Position numbers and translations under genes: made by a program. The notes under the pieces are model-generated. The model was not told the DNA's origin. It ran no database searches and saw only the letters and a list, made by a program, of their open reading frames with translations. A DNA stretch of 64,000 bases from Bacteroidales bacterium UBA5197. Its GTDB lineage: Bacteria; Bacteroidota; Bacteroidia; Bacteroidales; Lentimicrobiaceae. Shown here in pieces: positions 8,799 through 17,581 of this stretch. The stretch covers positions 19,260 through 83,259 of the forward strand of contig DHVX01000025.1 in NCBI GenBank assembly GCA_002412885.1, in the 5' to 3' direction. Position 1 is the stretch's first letter. Each line of letters starts with the position of its first letter.

Positions 8799-10106
8799 AT
8801 GTTACAGAGTTTAAAAAGATATATTTTCCCGTTTGCTGCCTTGCTGCTGAGTTTTTCATGCAGCAAGGGCGATGACTATATTACCCCTCCATCCGTAACA
8901 ATAAGCAATCCGTTTCAGAATCAGATATTTGGCTATGGTGATACAATTTTTATCAAAGCATCAATCAGCCATTTCAGGGAGATAGAAAACATAAAGATCT
9001 CTTTGCTAAACAAAGCTTTCTCACCTGTGCTGCCGGTGCTTAATTATTCGGTTAATGTACTTGATTATCAAATAAATACCTATTTTGTACTTGAAGATAT
9101 TAATCTTGTTGACGGCGAATATTTTATTCAGATAAAAGTTACCGACAAACAATCATCATGGAATGAATGGGCAGATATCAGAATTACTGAAGTCTTGCGT
9201 GAGTTTAAATCCATTATAGCTGTTGTTGCCAACCCTGATCTTTTGAATACTTTCGAGGTTTTTGAAACTCCTTTAAACGCTGCTTCTTCAAAGTTATATG
9301 GCTTTTCCGGTGATCATCTTGGCAGTGAAGTCAATTCTAAATACAATCTCCATTTTACAGCCGGAAGAATTTTTAATGACCTGATTGCATGGGATATAAA
9401 TAAAAAAGTCGCCAACTGGAGTGTTCCGGCAATCGTAAATCCTCCTCAGGATTGGTTTTGCGGTTTGTATGCCGATGAAAAAGATGTTTTTGTTTCAACT
9501 CGCGATGGGTTTATTGTTGGTTATGATCGTTTTGGGAAAGTCAGTTTCAGGAGCCTGCAATTTCAAAATGGGGAATTCACTCATTTTATCAGTCATCAGA
9601 ACATGCTGATCGCAGTTTTTGAACCTTATAACAGCCAGTTTCAGGAGTTGGTCGTATTTAATTATCCCGGAGGTACTGTGCTGAGGAGATTGCAGATATC
9701 CGGAAAAGTAAAACACTTGTCGATATACAATTCAGGCTCTGTTCTGGTATTTACTGATCAGACAACCAAGCCTGCAGTCTTTGAGTTTACTATTGAGAGC
9801 AGTACCTTCGTAAAGCTAAGAGATTTTGCATTTGACAATTGTGACATTGTAATTGGTTCAGGAAAAGATCATTACTTTATTTCATCGGGAAATGAAATCT
9901 GGTGGTACCGTCCCCAAACCGGAAGTGCAATCCTTTACACCTCTGTTCAGGAACCCGGCAGCATAGCATTCGACGAATTGAATAATCAATTGTATGTGGC
10001 GTCGGGCAGCACAATTTCCTATCACAGACTTCCGTTTTCGCAATCCCTTGGCAATATAGAAATGCCCGGCAGGGTTGTTGGGATTAACCTTAGGTACAAC
10101 AGATAA
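8799..10106 (+). CDS. Uncharacterised lipoprotein with probable beta-propeller region
   Basis: I do not recognise a named family for this 435-residue protein. It begins with a lipoprotein signal (MLQSLKRYIFPFAALLLSFSCSKG) whose lipobox Cys is at residue 21. Residues about 28-135 read as an immunoglobulin-like beta domain (PSVTISNPFQNQIFGYGDTIFIKASI...GEYFIQIKVTDKQ). The remaining 290 residues are a succession of short blade-like repeats with D-W or G-Y turns (DLIAWDINKKVANWSV, DVFVSTRDGFIVGYDRFG, QLYVASGSTISYHRL), suggesting a beta-propeller. It is probably anchored to the outer membrane. The stop is 4 nt before the mnmD start, so the two genes are likely one operon, although no functional link is apparent. 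Confidence 0.75.
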   Translation: MLQSLKRYIFPFAALLLSFSCSKGDDYITPPSVTISNPFQNQIFGYGDTIFIKASISHFREIENIKISLLNKAFSPVLPVLNYSVNVLDYQINTYFVLEDINLVDGEYFIQIKVTDKQSSWNEWADIRITEVLREFKSIIAVVANPDLLNTFEVFETPLNAASSKLYGFSGDHLGSEVNSKYNLHFTAGRIFNDLIAWDINKKVANWSVPAIVNPPQDWFCGLYADEKDVFVSTRDGFIVGYDRFGKVSFRSLQFQNGEFTHFISHQNMLIAVFEPYNSQFQELVVFNYPGGTVLRRLQISGKVKHLSIYNSGSVLVFTDQTTKPAVFEFTIESSTFVKLRDFAFDNCDIVIGSGKDHYFISSGNEIWWYRPQTGSAILYTSVQEPGSIAFDELNNQLYVASGSTISYHRLPFSQSLGNIEMPGRVVGINLRYNR

Positions 10107-10110
10107 TTAT

Positions 10111-10785
10111 ATGACTGAAATTGAAAAAGTATTGACCGAAGATGGTTCACACACTCTGTTTAATAGTGGAGTAGGAGAGCACTATCACTCTATTCATGGT
10201 GCCATTCAGGAATCAATGCATGTTTTTATCCGGGCCGGATTTTCATTGGCTTCGGATCGCTTCGATAACCTTTCTGTCCTGGAGGTGGGTTTTGGTACCG
10301 GACTTAATGCTTTACTTACGCTTGAAGCCTCAACTCAACTAAAAATCAGAACATTCTACACTGCTTATGAGCCTTTCCCTTTGTCTCTTGATATTGCTTC
10401 AGGACTAAATTATACTGAAACGGATCTTTTAATTGGCCATTCTTCTGATTTTGTTACAATGCATAAAGCCGCAGATGGAGAGCTGATGAAAATCAATCCC
10501 TGGTTTTCATTCCGGAAGTATTTGTGTAAGCTTCAGTCCGGGCTTTCTCCTGAATCTGCTTTTAATCTGGTTTATTTTGATGCATTCTCACCCGAGGTTG
10601 AACCTGAGCTCTGGACACCCGATATTTTTCAAATGATAAGAGAAAACATGACTACAGGCGGAGTGTTGGTTACCTACAGCGCAAGAGGTGAGGTGAGAAG
10701 AATCTTACAGTCTTCAGGTTTTCGTGTTGAGCGTTTACCCGGCCCTCCCGGAAAAAGAGAAATGCTTAGGGCAACAGCAATTTGA
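10111..10785 (+). CDS. mnmD: tRNA 5-methylaminomethyl-2-thiouridine methyltransferase MnmD
   Basis: The protein is 224 residues from ATG 10111; an earlier in-frame start overlaps the upstream gene and adds unconserved sequence. It is the stand-alone methyltransferase half of the enterobacterial bifunctional MnmC: it would methylate nm5(s2)U34 in tRNA wobble positions using S-adenosylmethionine. Diagnostic segments are DGSHTLFNSGVGEHYHSIHGAIQES near the N-terminus, the SAM-binding LEVGFGTGLNALLT, and LVYFDAFSPEVEPELW containing the catalytic-domain aspartates. The C-terminal GPPGKREMLRA motif is also typical. No FAD oxidoreductase domain follows, which is usual outside the gamma-proteobacteria. 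Confidence 0.93.
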   Translation: MTEIEKVLTEDGSHTLFNSGVGEHYHSIHGAIQESMHVFIRAGFSLASDRFDNLSVLEVGFGTGLNALLTLEASTQLKIRTFYTAYEPFPLSLDIASGLNYTETDLLIGHSSDFVTMHKAADGELMKINPWFSFRKYLCKLQSGLSPESAFNLVYFDAFSPEVEPELWTPDIFQMIRENMTTGGVLVTYSARGEVRRILQSSGFRVERLPGPPGKREMLRATAI

Positions 10786-10826
10786 GTTTCAAACTAAAAG
10801 AAAATACACATCTCAGTTCGAACATT

Positions 10827-11096
10827 TTATCTGATTATGAATGAATTGTGGCCCATGACCGGGCTGCTTTGATATACAATATTTGTTACCATCGACCTTC
10901 CCGGTCCTTTTCTGCAAAGCGAAATAAAAATATCGAGTTGTTCCTGAGTTCCTTCTGCCTCAATAAAAACTGTTCCATCGGTTTCATTTCTTACATAACC
11001 GTTTATACCGGTTTTTCGGGCAGCATCAAGTGCAAAGTAGCGAAAACCCACTCCCTGAACTTTTCCTGATACCTTTATTGAAAGACATTTTATCAT
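10827..11096 (-). CDS. acyP: Acylphosphatase
   Basis: This 89-residue enzyme hydrolyses acyl phosphates. The signature GKVQGVGFRYFALDAARKTGINGYVRN contains the catalytic Arg (GFRYF) and the Asn (GYVRN) of the family. The rest of the alpha/beta fold (DGTVFIEAEGTQEQLDIFI...GPGRSMV) is intact and of normal length. The role in bacteria is housekeeping and poorly defined. Its start lies 5 nt after the stop of the upstream minus-strand gene (11102-11671), so they are probably co-transcribed. It converges on mnmD. Confidence 0.93.
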   Translation of the reverse strand: MIKCLSIKVSGKVQGVGFRYFALDAARKTGINGYVRNETDGTVFIEAEGTQEQLDIFISLCRKGPGRSMVTNIVYQSSPVMGHNSFIIR

Positions 11097-11101
11097 TCGT
11101 G

Positions 11102-11671
11102 TCAGGCCGATAATCTTTTGGTGATAATGTCATTTACAACAGCAAACAACTGACGGGGATTGAGCGTTCTCCAGTTGAGTTCATTCAATCTGCCTCCGGT
11201 TGCCATATAATAATCAAGGCGGCGATCCTTGATTTCTTCAAGTACATGCTCTCTGAAATTAATACACGCAATCCATCCATCTTCCATTTCATCAAACCAC
11301 TCCTGATAATAAGAGTCATCGTCAGCATGGAAATTGAGAATATTTTCACCAATGAGTATAAACTTATTGATGCCTTCATCGTTCAAAGGTTCAATCACAT
11401 TGCGTTTCAGATACATAATGTCGTTGTACAGCAGATCATTCCATTCGCCTAAAAATTCAATTACACAAAATCCCGCAGGGTACTCAGCATACAAAAGTTT
11501 TAAGTACAATGTTGCAGATCCTATTTCATCCCACTGAGGATTAATGTAATAATTGTAAACTGAGTTTATGCATTCACTATCACTGTATTGACGGCCATAA
11601 AAAGGCGATCTGATGTCTTCAGAAGCTATGTAGAGGTTCCTCCAGGAATAGAAAGGTTCGATCAGATGCAT
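11102..11671 (-). CDS. Conserved Bacteroidota protein of unknown function
   Basis: The 189-residue soluble protein has no signal peptide and no motif I can link to a catalytic family. It opens MHLIEPFYSWRNLYIASEDIRSPFYGRQY and is rich in aromatic and acidic residues (ADDDSYYQEWFDEMEDGWIACINF). I recognise this type of sequence as recurrent in Bacteroidota, always uncharacterised, so it is very likely a real gene. It ends 5 nt before acyP, suggesting a two-gene transcript. The pattern of alternating hydrophobic strands and helices (VIEFLGEWNDLLYNDIMYLKRNVIEPL; KFILIGENILNFH) suggests an alpha/beta fold. No function is proposed. Confidence 0.75.
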   Translation of the reverse strand: MHLIEPFYSWRNLYIASEDIRSPFYGRQYSDSECINSVYNYYINPQWDEIGSATLYLKLLYAEYPAGFCVIEFLGEWNDLLYNDIMYLKRNVIEPLNDEGINKFILIGENILNFHADDDSYYQEWFDEMEDGWIACINFREHVLEEIKDRRLDYYMATGGRLNELNWRTLNPRQLFAVVNDIITKRLSA

Positions 11672-11760
11672 GAGAAAAAGGATAACTGGAATTTTAATAA
11701 CGAAATTAACAGGGAAATGTTGGGCAGAATATTTCGGAATCCTTCATTATAAAAAAGTTG

Positions 11761-12510
11761 TTATACGAAGAAATCAAGAGAACTCTTTCTCGTTTTCTCA
11801 TAAACCTTTTTACTGAAAATGTAATACTGCGCTGGTTTGTGTGAAACACCCTTTTCTTTTTCGTTAATAGGAATAACATAAGGCATATTGGAAACTTTTT
11901 TGCGAAAGTTTCTTTTGTCAAGAGTTGAACCAAGAATTACTTCGTAAAGTTTCTGTAACTGGCTTAAAGTGAACTTTGAAGGCAATAATTCGAATCCGAT
12001 TGGATTGAATCTTAGTTCATCTCTCAAAGCTTTCAGGGCATCATTGAAGATTTCCATATGATCAAAAGCCAGCTCCTTGATTTGTGAAACCGGATGCCAT
12101 TTTACATCTTCCTGAAGTTCAAATCTGTTGATTTTGTCCTGATCAATGTTGATGAGAGAATAATAGGCCACAGTAACAACCACCTCTTCGGGATGTCCGA
12201 TCTGACGCAGCCATTCCATATCACGTTCCATTCTGTAAAGCCTGTCGGGTGTTCCGATGGCTGCAAATTGCCTCAGGTAAATGTTGTCTAATCCGGTTAA
12301 TTCTTTGAGAACGCGTGCAGCTGCAGTATCAAGGTCTTCATCCTTTCTTACCAGATCACCCGGAAGCTTCAGGTCTTTGAATTCAACGCCTTTAAAAAGC
12401 ATCTTACGCTCAAGAAGCAGAACATTTAATTTTCCAAATTCAAAACCAAAAACCACACAGTCAACCGAAACATGAAAGTTTAGCCCTGAATTTTGTTTTT
12501 CATCAAGCAT
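11761..12510 (-). CDS. Nudix-fold transcriptional regulator (NrtR/AraR-like) with C-terminal winged helix
   Basis: This 249-residue protein has an N-terminal Nudix-type domain (about 10-150: VDCVVFGFEFGKLNVLLLERK...LPGDLVRKDEDLDTAAARVLKELTGL). The Nudix box is degenerate: the catalytic REUxEE core reads RVLKEL, so pyrophosphohydrolase activity is unlikely. The C-terminal part (about 160-249: FELLPSKFTLSQLQKLYEVILGSTLDKRNFRKKV) matches the winged-helix DNA-binding domain of NrtR-type regulators. Family members sense sugar or nucleotide metabolites; in Bacteroides the Nudix regulator AraR controls arabinose use. Here no sugar operon is adjacent. The large divergent intergenic region upstream contains a perfect operator-like palindrome. 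The effector is unknown. Confidence 0.85.
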   Translation of the reverse strand: MLDEKQNSGLNFHVSVDCVVFGFEFGKLNVLLLERKMLFKGVEFKDLKLPGDLVRKDEDLDTAAARVLKELTGLDNIYLRQFAAIGTPDRLYRMERDMEWLRQIGHPEEVVVTVAYYSLINIDQDKINRFELQEDVKWHPVSQIKELAFDHMEIFNDALKALRDELRFNPIGFELLPSKFTLSQLQKLYEVILGSTLDKRNFRKKVSNMPYVIPINEKEKGVSHKPAQYYIFSKKVYEKTRKSSLDFFV

Positions 12511-12526
12511 AATCGGACTTTAATAT

Positions 12527-12545
12527 GGTAAACCTGTTAACGGTT
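12527..12545. promoter_or_regulatory. Imperfect palindrome upstream of the Nudix regulator gene
   Basis: AAACC-7 nt-GGTTT with the central GTTAAC lies 17-35 nt upstream of the regulator's start codon. The position suits an autoregulatory operator; no binding evidence is available. Confidence 0.3.
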
Positions 12546-12762
12546 TTTTTTTAAAAGGTGTAAATATACTGCAATTTAATAGTATAACAAGTTTATGGGA
12601 GTTTTTTGAAGTAATTGATTAATTCGTGTTTGTTATACACTTTACCGAATCTTCGGCAGATTTCATATAATATTTATCCCCTGATTTATCTTTATTTTAT
12701 TGTTGGCTTATAAGTCACACATTATTAGTCTGATAGAAATATTTAAAATTTAATTTCCGATT

Positions 12763-12795
12763 TTGTGGAGCCAAATAAAAAATCTGGTATTTTTG
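12763..12795 (+). promoter_or_regulatory. Consensus Bacteroidota promoter (TTG-N22-TATTTTTG)
   Basis: TTG at 12763-12765, a 22-nt spacer, and TATTTTTG at 12788-12795 match TTG-N17-23-TAnnTTTG. The predicted start site (about 12800) coincides with the perfect palindrome at 12803-12823. It faces the histidine kinase gene, with a leader of roughly 370 nt before the ATG at 13172. Confidence 0.65.
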
Positions 12796-12802
12796 CAATC
12801 TG

Positions 12803-12823
12803 TTAGTGTATGTGATACACTAA
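12803..12823. promoter_or_regulatory. Perfect 9-3-9 palindrome at predicted +1 (candidate operator)
   Basis: TTAGTGTAT-GTG-ATACACTAA has perfect 9-bp arms and sits immediately after the -7 element of the promoter at 12763-12795. Symmetry and position are those of a repressor operator. A partial copy (GTTATACACTTTA) occurs near 12631-12643. The neighbouring Nudix-type regulator is the obvious candidate to bind it. The remaining gap up to 13171 contains no gene I can support. Confidence 0.6.
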
Positions 12824-13121
12824 ATAGATTTTTCTATAAATAAGCAAGTTTTAGTTCAGATACCCGGAACTTTCTTATTTTTTGATTGGTAAGATGATTT
12901 ATAGTTTTTTGAAATATCTGAGAAAAATAACGGAGGCTGACTGCCGGGAGATAAAGTACCTGATGCATTTGAGTGATTTTAGGTGGTTTAATTTTTTAAA
13001 ATTGCATTCGGGCCGTGGTTGGTAAAGTCTTTGCAGTTCAGTCTTCCGTTATTATTGATCATCTTTCGATTCTTTTTTTATTATAATGCCTCTCCATTCC
13101 ATTTTACTTAATTGTTTTTTG

Positions 13122-13129
13122 TACTTTCG
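13122..13129 (+). promoter_or_regulatory. Possible second -7 element (TACTTTCG) close to the kinase gene
   Basis: TACTTTCG differs from TAnnTTTG at one position and lies 42 nt before the ATG at 13172. If used, the upstream TTG codon at 13112 cannot be the start, which supports 13172. Confidence 0.35.
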
Positions 13130-13171
13130 GTGAGATTTACTTCACAGGTAAAAATATTAGCTGATATTGAA

Positions 13172-16100
13172 ATGTTTAACTCCGGACAGACAAGCACAGA
13201 AAACAATCTGGGAATAGGTAGAAACAGGTTCGATTTGTTAATTGACAAGGACCTGATTATCTGCAAAACATTTTTCGATTCTGAGGTTGTTTCGGATTAT
13301 TTTTTTCCGGAAACAGGAGATTCATTGCAGTTATATTTTCCCGAAGATATTGTAAGTAAGGTTATTGCAGGAAAAAGGGGGCGATTTCATAATGTAATTT
13401 ATTCGAAATCGGGGAATTCAGTTCCGGTTGATATTTTTGTAAGCACACACAAAAATGGTCAGGACACAGAATATCTGATAAATGTTGTGTTTCTCACTCA
13501 TATCTCACCCATCGATAGTGCAACAGAAGCTGCACTTCGCTACAGGGCAATATTTAACGCCTCGAATGAAGCCATTTTTATTCATCAGTATCCATCCGGA
13601 AATCTGATTGAAGCAAACAAACGTGCCGCTGATCTCTATGGTTTTGCATCAGTTGAAGAGCTTCTGACCCATAATATAGGTGATTTGTGCCTTGGGATAT
13701 TTCCGTATTCAAATGATGACGCTATTGCATGGATTGAAAAGACTGTTCATAATGGTTCTCAGCAATTTGACTGGAGAGCTAAAAAGAAGTATGGTGATGT
13801 CTTCTGGGCAGAAGTTTCCCTGACCAGCTACCAGCACTCAGGAAAAACAATGGTTCTTGCAGTAGTTCGAGACATAAGCAACCGTAAAATTTTCGAAGAA
13901 GAATTACAAAACAGTCAGCGAGATCTGAGCAAGAGAATACTATCTCTAACCAGCCCCGGGGAGGATTCTGAAATTCTTCAGTTTTCTGATTTATTTGATC
14001 TTGCTGAAATTCAGCAGATACAGGACGCATTCTCATCAGCCACAGGGGTTGCATCTGTAATTACCGATGCGAATGGCGTACCCATAACAAGGCCAAGCAA
14101 CTTTTGTAAACTATGCAGTACGATAAGGAAATCTGAGAAAGGCATGGTCAATTGTCTTTATTCAGATGCAGTTGTAGGGCGGAGAAATCCATCGGGACCG
14201 ATTGTTCAAACATGCTTAAGCGGTGGTCTTTGGGATGCAGGAGCAAGTATCAGTATCGGCGAAAAGCATATTGCAAACTGGCTGATTGGTCAGGTTTTAG
14301 ATGTTGATGCTGATATTGAGAACATGATGGCATACGCCCGCGAAATTGAAGTTGATGAGGTGCAATACCGCGAAGCACTTCAAGAAGTTACACGCATGTC
14401 GTCGGGTCAGTTTCAGAAAATAGCTGAAAGTCTTTTTGTCATTGCAAATCAACTTTCAGTCAAAGCTATGAATGTGGTTAGCCAGGCACGCGATATTGCT
14501 GAAAGAAAAAGAGTAGAAGATGTTCTCAGATTAACGCAGGAACGCTTAAATATTGCCATTGAAAGTGCTGATTCTGTTTTGTGGGACTGGATAATTGAAA
14601 CCAGAGATTTCTATATTGATTCATCTATGTCCACCCGTTTGGGATATACTGAAGCAGAATTTTTTCCGTTTTCTCTTGAAAAATGGAAGGATTTGACGCA
14701 TGTGGAGGATCGTCTGTATGCCTACAAACAATTCAGAAGCCACGAAAAAGGCAATTTATCTGTACTCGAGGTTGCTTTCAGGGTTAAAAATAAATCAGGT
14801 GAATACCGCTGGCTTTTGGTCAGAGGCCGGATTTCAGAGCGCAATGAAAACGGATTGCCGGCCAGAATTTCAGGTACAGTCACCGATGTTACAGAAAAGA
14901 AGAAAAGCGAACTTCGGTTTACTGAAACTCATCGCATGATGACCACGCTGATGAGTAATCTTCCGGGGATGGCCTACCGCTGTCTTTATGATTCCGAATG
15001 GACTATGGTTTTTGTAAGTCAGGGTGTTTATGACCTTACAGGCTACCTTCCCGAAGATATTCTTAACAATAAAGTGCTCTCATTCAATGACTTAATACAT
15101 CCGGAAGATAGAGAAAAATTGCGGATAAAATGGTGTGATTGTATAAACGAAAAGAACACATTTAATGCTGAATATGTTATTGTAACTGCATCAGGCAAAT
15201 CAAAATGGGTTTGGGAGCAAGGGTGCGGCGTTTATGATGAATCCGGTGCAGTGGTTGCTCTGGAAGGTTTTATCACTGATATCTCAGACCGGCGAATGGT
15301 TGAAGAACAATTGCTGGAAAGTGAAAAGCGTTTCAGAAGATTATTTGAAGCCAGCGAAGATGCAAACCTTATTGTCGAGGATGAAAAATTTGTCGATTTC
15401 AATGATGCAGCTTTAAGAATGCTCGGTGCAAGTCGTAAGGATGTAATAAATAAAACTCCGTTTGCGTTGTCACCGGATTACCAGCCAGATGGCATGCCTT
15501 CAGTTAAAAAGGCGGCGATAATGATTCAGAATGCCAGAGAAAAAGGATTTCATAGGTTTGAATGGGTGCATCGGAAAGCAGATAATTCTGAATTTTGGGT
15601 TGAAGTGATGTTAACTCAGATTGATCTTGCCGGAAAAGAGATACTTTATACAACCTGGCGTGATATAACCGCACGGAAGGAAGCAGAAATAAAACTGCAG
15701 GAATTTAATACACAACTAAATCTTTTAAACCTTGAATATCAGGCGCTAAATAAGGATTTTTCCGTTCAGAATGAATTGTTGGTTGCAAGTAATCAACAGA
15801 TACTCAGCATTAACGAAGAGCTGAAAATTGCTAAAATCAAGGCTGAAGAATCTGACAAACTTAAATCCGCTTTCCTGGCCAATATGAGTCATGAGATCCG
15901 TACACCCATGAATGGGATTCTTGGGTTTGCCGAACTGCTCCAAACACCTGATCTTCATTATGACGAAATGGTCAGTTATATTGATATTATTAATTCCTGT
16001 TCAAAGCAGTTACTTGCTTTGATCAATGATATTATTGATATTTCGAAAATTGAAGCTGGCCAGCTTACCATTTCTTCAGGCAAAGTCAGTTTGTTAAGCA

Positions 16101-16963
16101 TATTAACCGATGTTTACAATTTAACAGTCAGCAGTGTTAACGGAAGGGTTTTGCTTGGCTCTCCCGAATTAACAGACAGAGTCGATCTTACAATTGTTGC
16201 AGATGAGATCAGGCTAAAACAGATATTGATAAACCTGATCAGTAATGCGCTGAAGTTTACCTCTGATGGTAGTGTTACCTTCGGCTTTAGCCATAAAAAA
16301 GATTTTATTGAGTTTTACGTTACTGACACCGGAGTAGGAATTGCCCCTGAATTTCAAAAGCTGATATTTGAAAGATTCCGGCAGGTAAACAATACTGTTG
16401 CACGCGATAAAGGTGGCACCGGTTTAGGGCTGGCCATTTCGAAAGCGCTTGTCGAGCAGATGGGCGGTGAAATCTGGGTTGAATCTTCATGGGGAGAGGG
16501 ATCAACTTTCCGGTTTACTTTGCCATATCTTTCTGTTGATGATCTGGACATTGGTTTATCAAACACCATTGCAGAAGAAGCGAATGCCATCTTCAGCTGG
16601 CAGGGCAAGACCATTCTGATTGCAGAAGACGAAGAGGCCAATTATACACTTTTACACCTTTTTCTTAGAAATACAGGCAGTAATATAATCAGGGCAATTA
16701 ATGGGAAGCAAGCTATTGAAATCGTTGAAAAACAGAAAGTTGATCTTATTTTAATGGATATGAAAATGCCAATAATGGATGGATTTGACGCTACTGCACG
16801 TATAAAGCAACTTTTTCCATCATTGCCTGTAATTGCCCAGACTGCTTACGCTTTATCAAACGATAGAATGCGGGCCATTGAAGCCGGATGCGACAATTAT
16901 ATCGCCAAACCAATTTCCAAACAAAATCTCTTCAGGGTAATGTCACGATATTTGTCTGACTGA
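13172..16963 (+). CDS. Hybrid sensor histidine kinase with PAS and PocR sensory domains
   Basis: The protein is 1263 residues from ATG 13172. No transmembrane helix is visible, so it is probably cytoplasmic. The first 110 residues are unassigned. A PAS domain begins near residue 123 (YRAIFNASNEAIFIH). A PocR ligand-binding domain spans about 272-430, with its cysteine-rich ITRPSNFCKLCSTIRKSEKG and QTCLSGGLWDAGASI segments. Three further PAS/PAC units start near 452, 587 and 723, then a coiled coil. The HisKA box FLANMSHEIRTPMNG has the phospho-acceptor His at 907. The HATPase domain (NLISNALKFTSDG, DTGVGI, GGTGLGLAISK) follows. The receiver domain ends the protein, with acceptor Asp at 1196 (LILMDMKMPIMDGF). 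It would phosphorelay to a distant partner; the signal is unknown. Confidence 0.93.
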   Translation: MFNSGQTSTENNLGIGRNRFDLLIDKDLIICKTFFDSEVVSDYFFPETGDSLQLYFPEDIVSKVIAGKRGRFHNVIYSKSGNSVPVDIFVSTHKNGQDTEYLINVVFLTHISPIDSATEAALRYRAIFNASNEAIFIHQYPSGNLIEANKRAADLYGFASVEELLTHNIGDLCLGIFPYSNDDAIAWIEKTVHNGSQQFDWRAKKKYGDVFWAEVSLTSYQHSGKTMVLAVVRDISNRKIFEEELQNSQRDLSKRILSLTSPGEDSEILQFSDLFDLAEIQQIQDAFSSATGVASVITDANGVPITRPSNFCKLCSTIRKSEKGMVNCLYSDAVVGRRNPSGPIVQTCLSGGLWDAGASISIGEKHIANWLIGQVLDVDADIENMMAYAREIEVDEVQYREALQEVTRMSSGQFQKIAESLFVIANQLSVKAMNVVSQARDIAERKRVEDVLRLTQERLNIAIESADSVLWDWIIETRDFYIDSSMSTRLGYTEAEFFPFSLEKWKDLTHVEDRLYAYKQFRSHEKGNLSVLEVAFRVKNKSGEYRWLLVRGRISERNENGLPARISGTVTDVTEKKKSELRFTETHRMMTTLMSNLPGMAYRCLYDSEWTMVFVSQGVYDLTGYLPEDILNNKVLSFNDLIHPEDREKLRIKWCDCINEKNTFNAEYVIVTASGKSKWVWEQGCGVYDESGAVVALEGFITDISDRRMVEEQLLESEKRFRRLFEASEDANLIVEDEKFVDFNDAALRMLGASRKDVINKTPFALSPDYQPDGMPSVKKAAIMIQNAREKGFHRFEWVHRKADNSEFWVEVMLTQIDLAGKEILYTTWRDITARKEAEIKLQEFNTQLNLLNLEYQALNKDFSVQNELLVASNQQILSINEELKIAKIKAEESDKLKSAFLANMSHEIRTPMNGILGFAELLQTPDLHYDEMVSYIDIINSCSKQLLALINDIIDISKIEAGQLTISSGKVSLLSILTDVYNLTVSSVNGRVLLGSPELTDRVDLTIVADEIRLKQILINLISNALKFTSDGSVTFGFSHKKDFIEFYVTDTGVGIAPEFQKLIFERFRQVNNTVARDKGGTGLGLAISKALVEQMGGEIWVESSWGEGSTFRFTLPYLSVDDLDIGLSNTIAEEANAIFSWQGKTILIAEDEEANYTLLHLFLRNTGSNIIRAINGKQAIEIVEKQKVDLILMDMKMPIMDGFDATARIKQLFPSLPVIAQTAYALSNDRMRAIEAGCDNYIAKPISKQNLFRVMSRYLSD

Positions 16964-16981
16964 TTTTTGGAATTGAATTGA

Positions 16982-17452
16982 TCAGAACCTGAACCAGGGT
17001 CTTGAAACACCCATCATTCCCATTGGAATCATCGCTATAATCAGAACGATGGATATGCCGAACCATATCAGGGTTGCTTTGTGTTTTTTAGGATCTGTTG
17101 ATTTTCGTCTGACTACAATACTTCCAACCTGAGCAACTATTATCGCAATTATATTCACAAAGGAATGTTCAACTGCCCAATAGCGGATGTCGGAATTTTT
17201 CATTGCTGCCCCAAAATTGCTTAATGCCTCCAGTGTAATTGGACTGAGAACAAAATACAGCAGAATTCCTATCACCAATTGAAAATGAAGACTGCTTATA
17301 AAAACAAGTGAAGTTATTTTGTTTGTTTTCGAATATCCTTGCTTGTTGACCAGTGCAAAAATTGCCAGAATTATTGCCAGAAGTCCGGCAATTAAAATAA
17401 TCCAGCGGTTCCATGAATGCAGAATCAGCGTGAAATTGTATAAAGAGTTCAT
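16982..17452 (-). CDS. Four-helix membrane protein of unknown function (cytochrome-b-like in relatives)
   Basis: The 156-residue protein has four predicted transmembrane helices, at about 15-35, 49-70, 95-118 and 127-147. Three of them carry or adjoin conserved-looking histidines: LHSWNRWI, LHFQLVIG and EHSFVN. Related Bacteroidota proteins are sometimes called cytochrome b because of these residues, but heme binding is not shown. No signal peptide is needed, and the start ATG at 17452 leads directly to helix 1. It lies downstream of the lolA gene but is separated from it by a terminator, so it is probably transcribed alone. It converges on the kinase gene with only an 18-nt gap. Confidence 0.7.
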   Translation of the reverse strand: MNSLYNFTLILHSWNRWIILIAGLLAIILAIFALVNKQGYSKTNKITSLVFISSLHFQLVIGILLYFVLSPITLEALSNFGAAMKNSDIRYWAVEHSFVNIIAIIVAQVGSIVVRRKSTDPKKHKATLIWFGISIVLIIAMIPMGMMGVSRPWFRF

Positions 17453-17532
17453 CGGCTTTATTTAAATGTGGGTAGATTTTTACAACTACAGAACGTATAA
17501 GCTGCTAAATTGTTGAATACCCCAAAAAAAAT

Positions 17533-17552
17533 CGGACCCCGTATGAGGTCCG
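17533..17552 (-). terminator. Rho-independent terminator downstream of lolA
   Basis: Read on the minus strand: CGGACC, 8-nt loop, GGTCCG, then A and a run of seven T. It ends the ftsK-lolA transcript. Confidence 0.8.
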
Positions 17553-17581
17553 TTTTCATCTTGTTTTTGATGTTTCCATAA

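Noticed and set aside
8799..10106. SusD-like or TonB-associated lipoprotein
   Set aside because: No SusD helical motifs and no adjacent TonB receptor; the blade-like repeats suggest a propeller instead.
12894..13025. 43-codon open frame in the kinase leader
   Set aside because: Starts ATGATTTATAG and ends at TAA, but codon use is unremarkable, no promoter or conserved motif supports it and the sequence resembles no small protein I know.
12820..13120. Riboswitch in the kinase leader
   Set aside because: No recognised riboswitch core motif could be found by eye; only a long AT-rich leader is evident.
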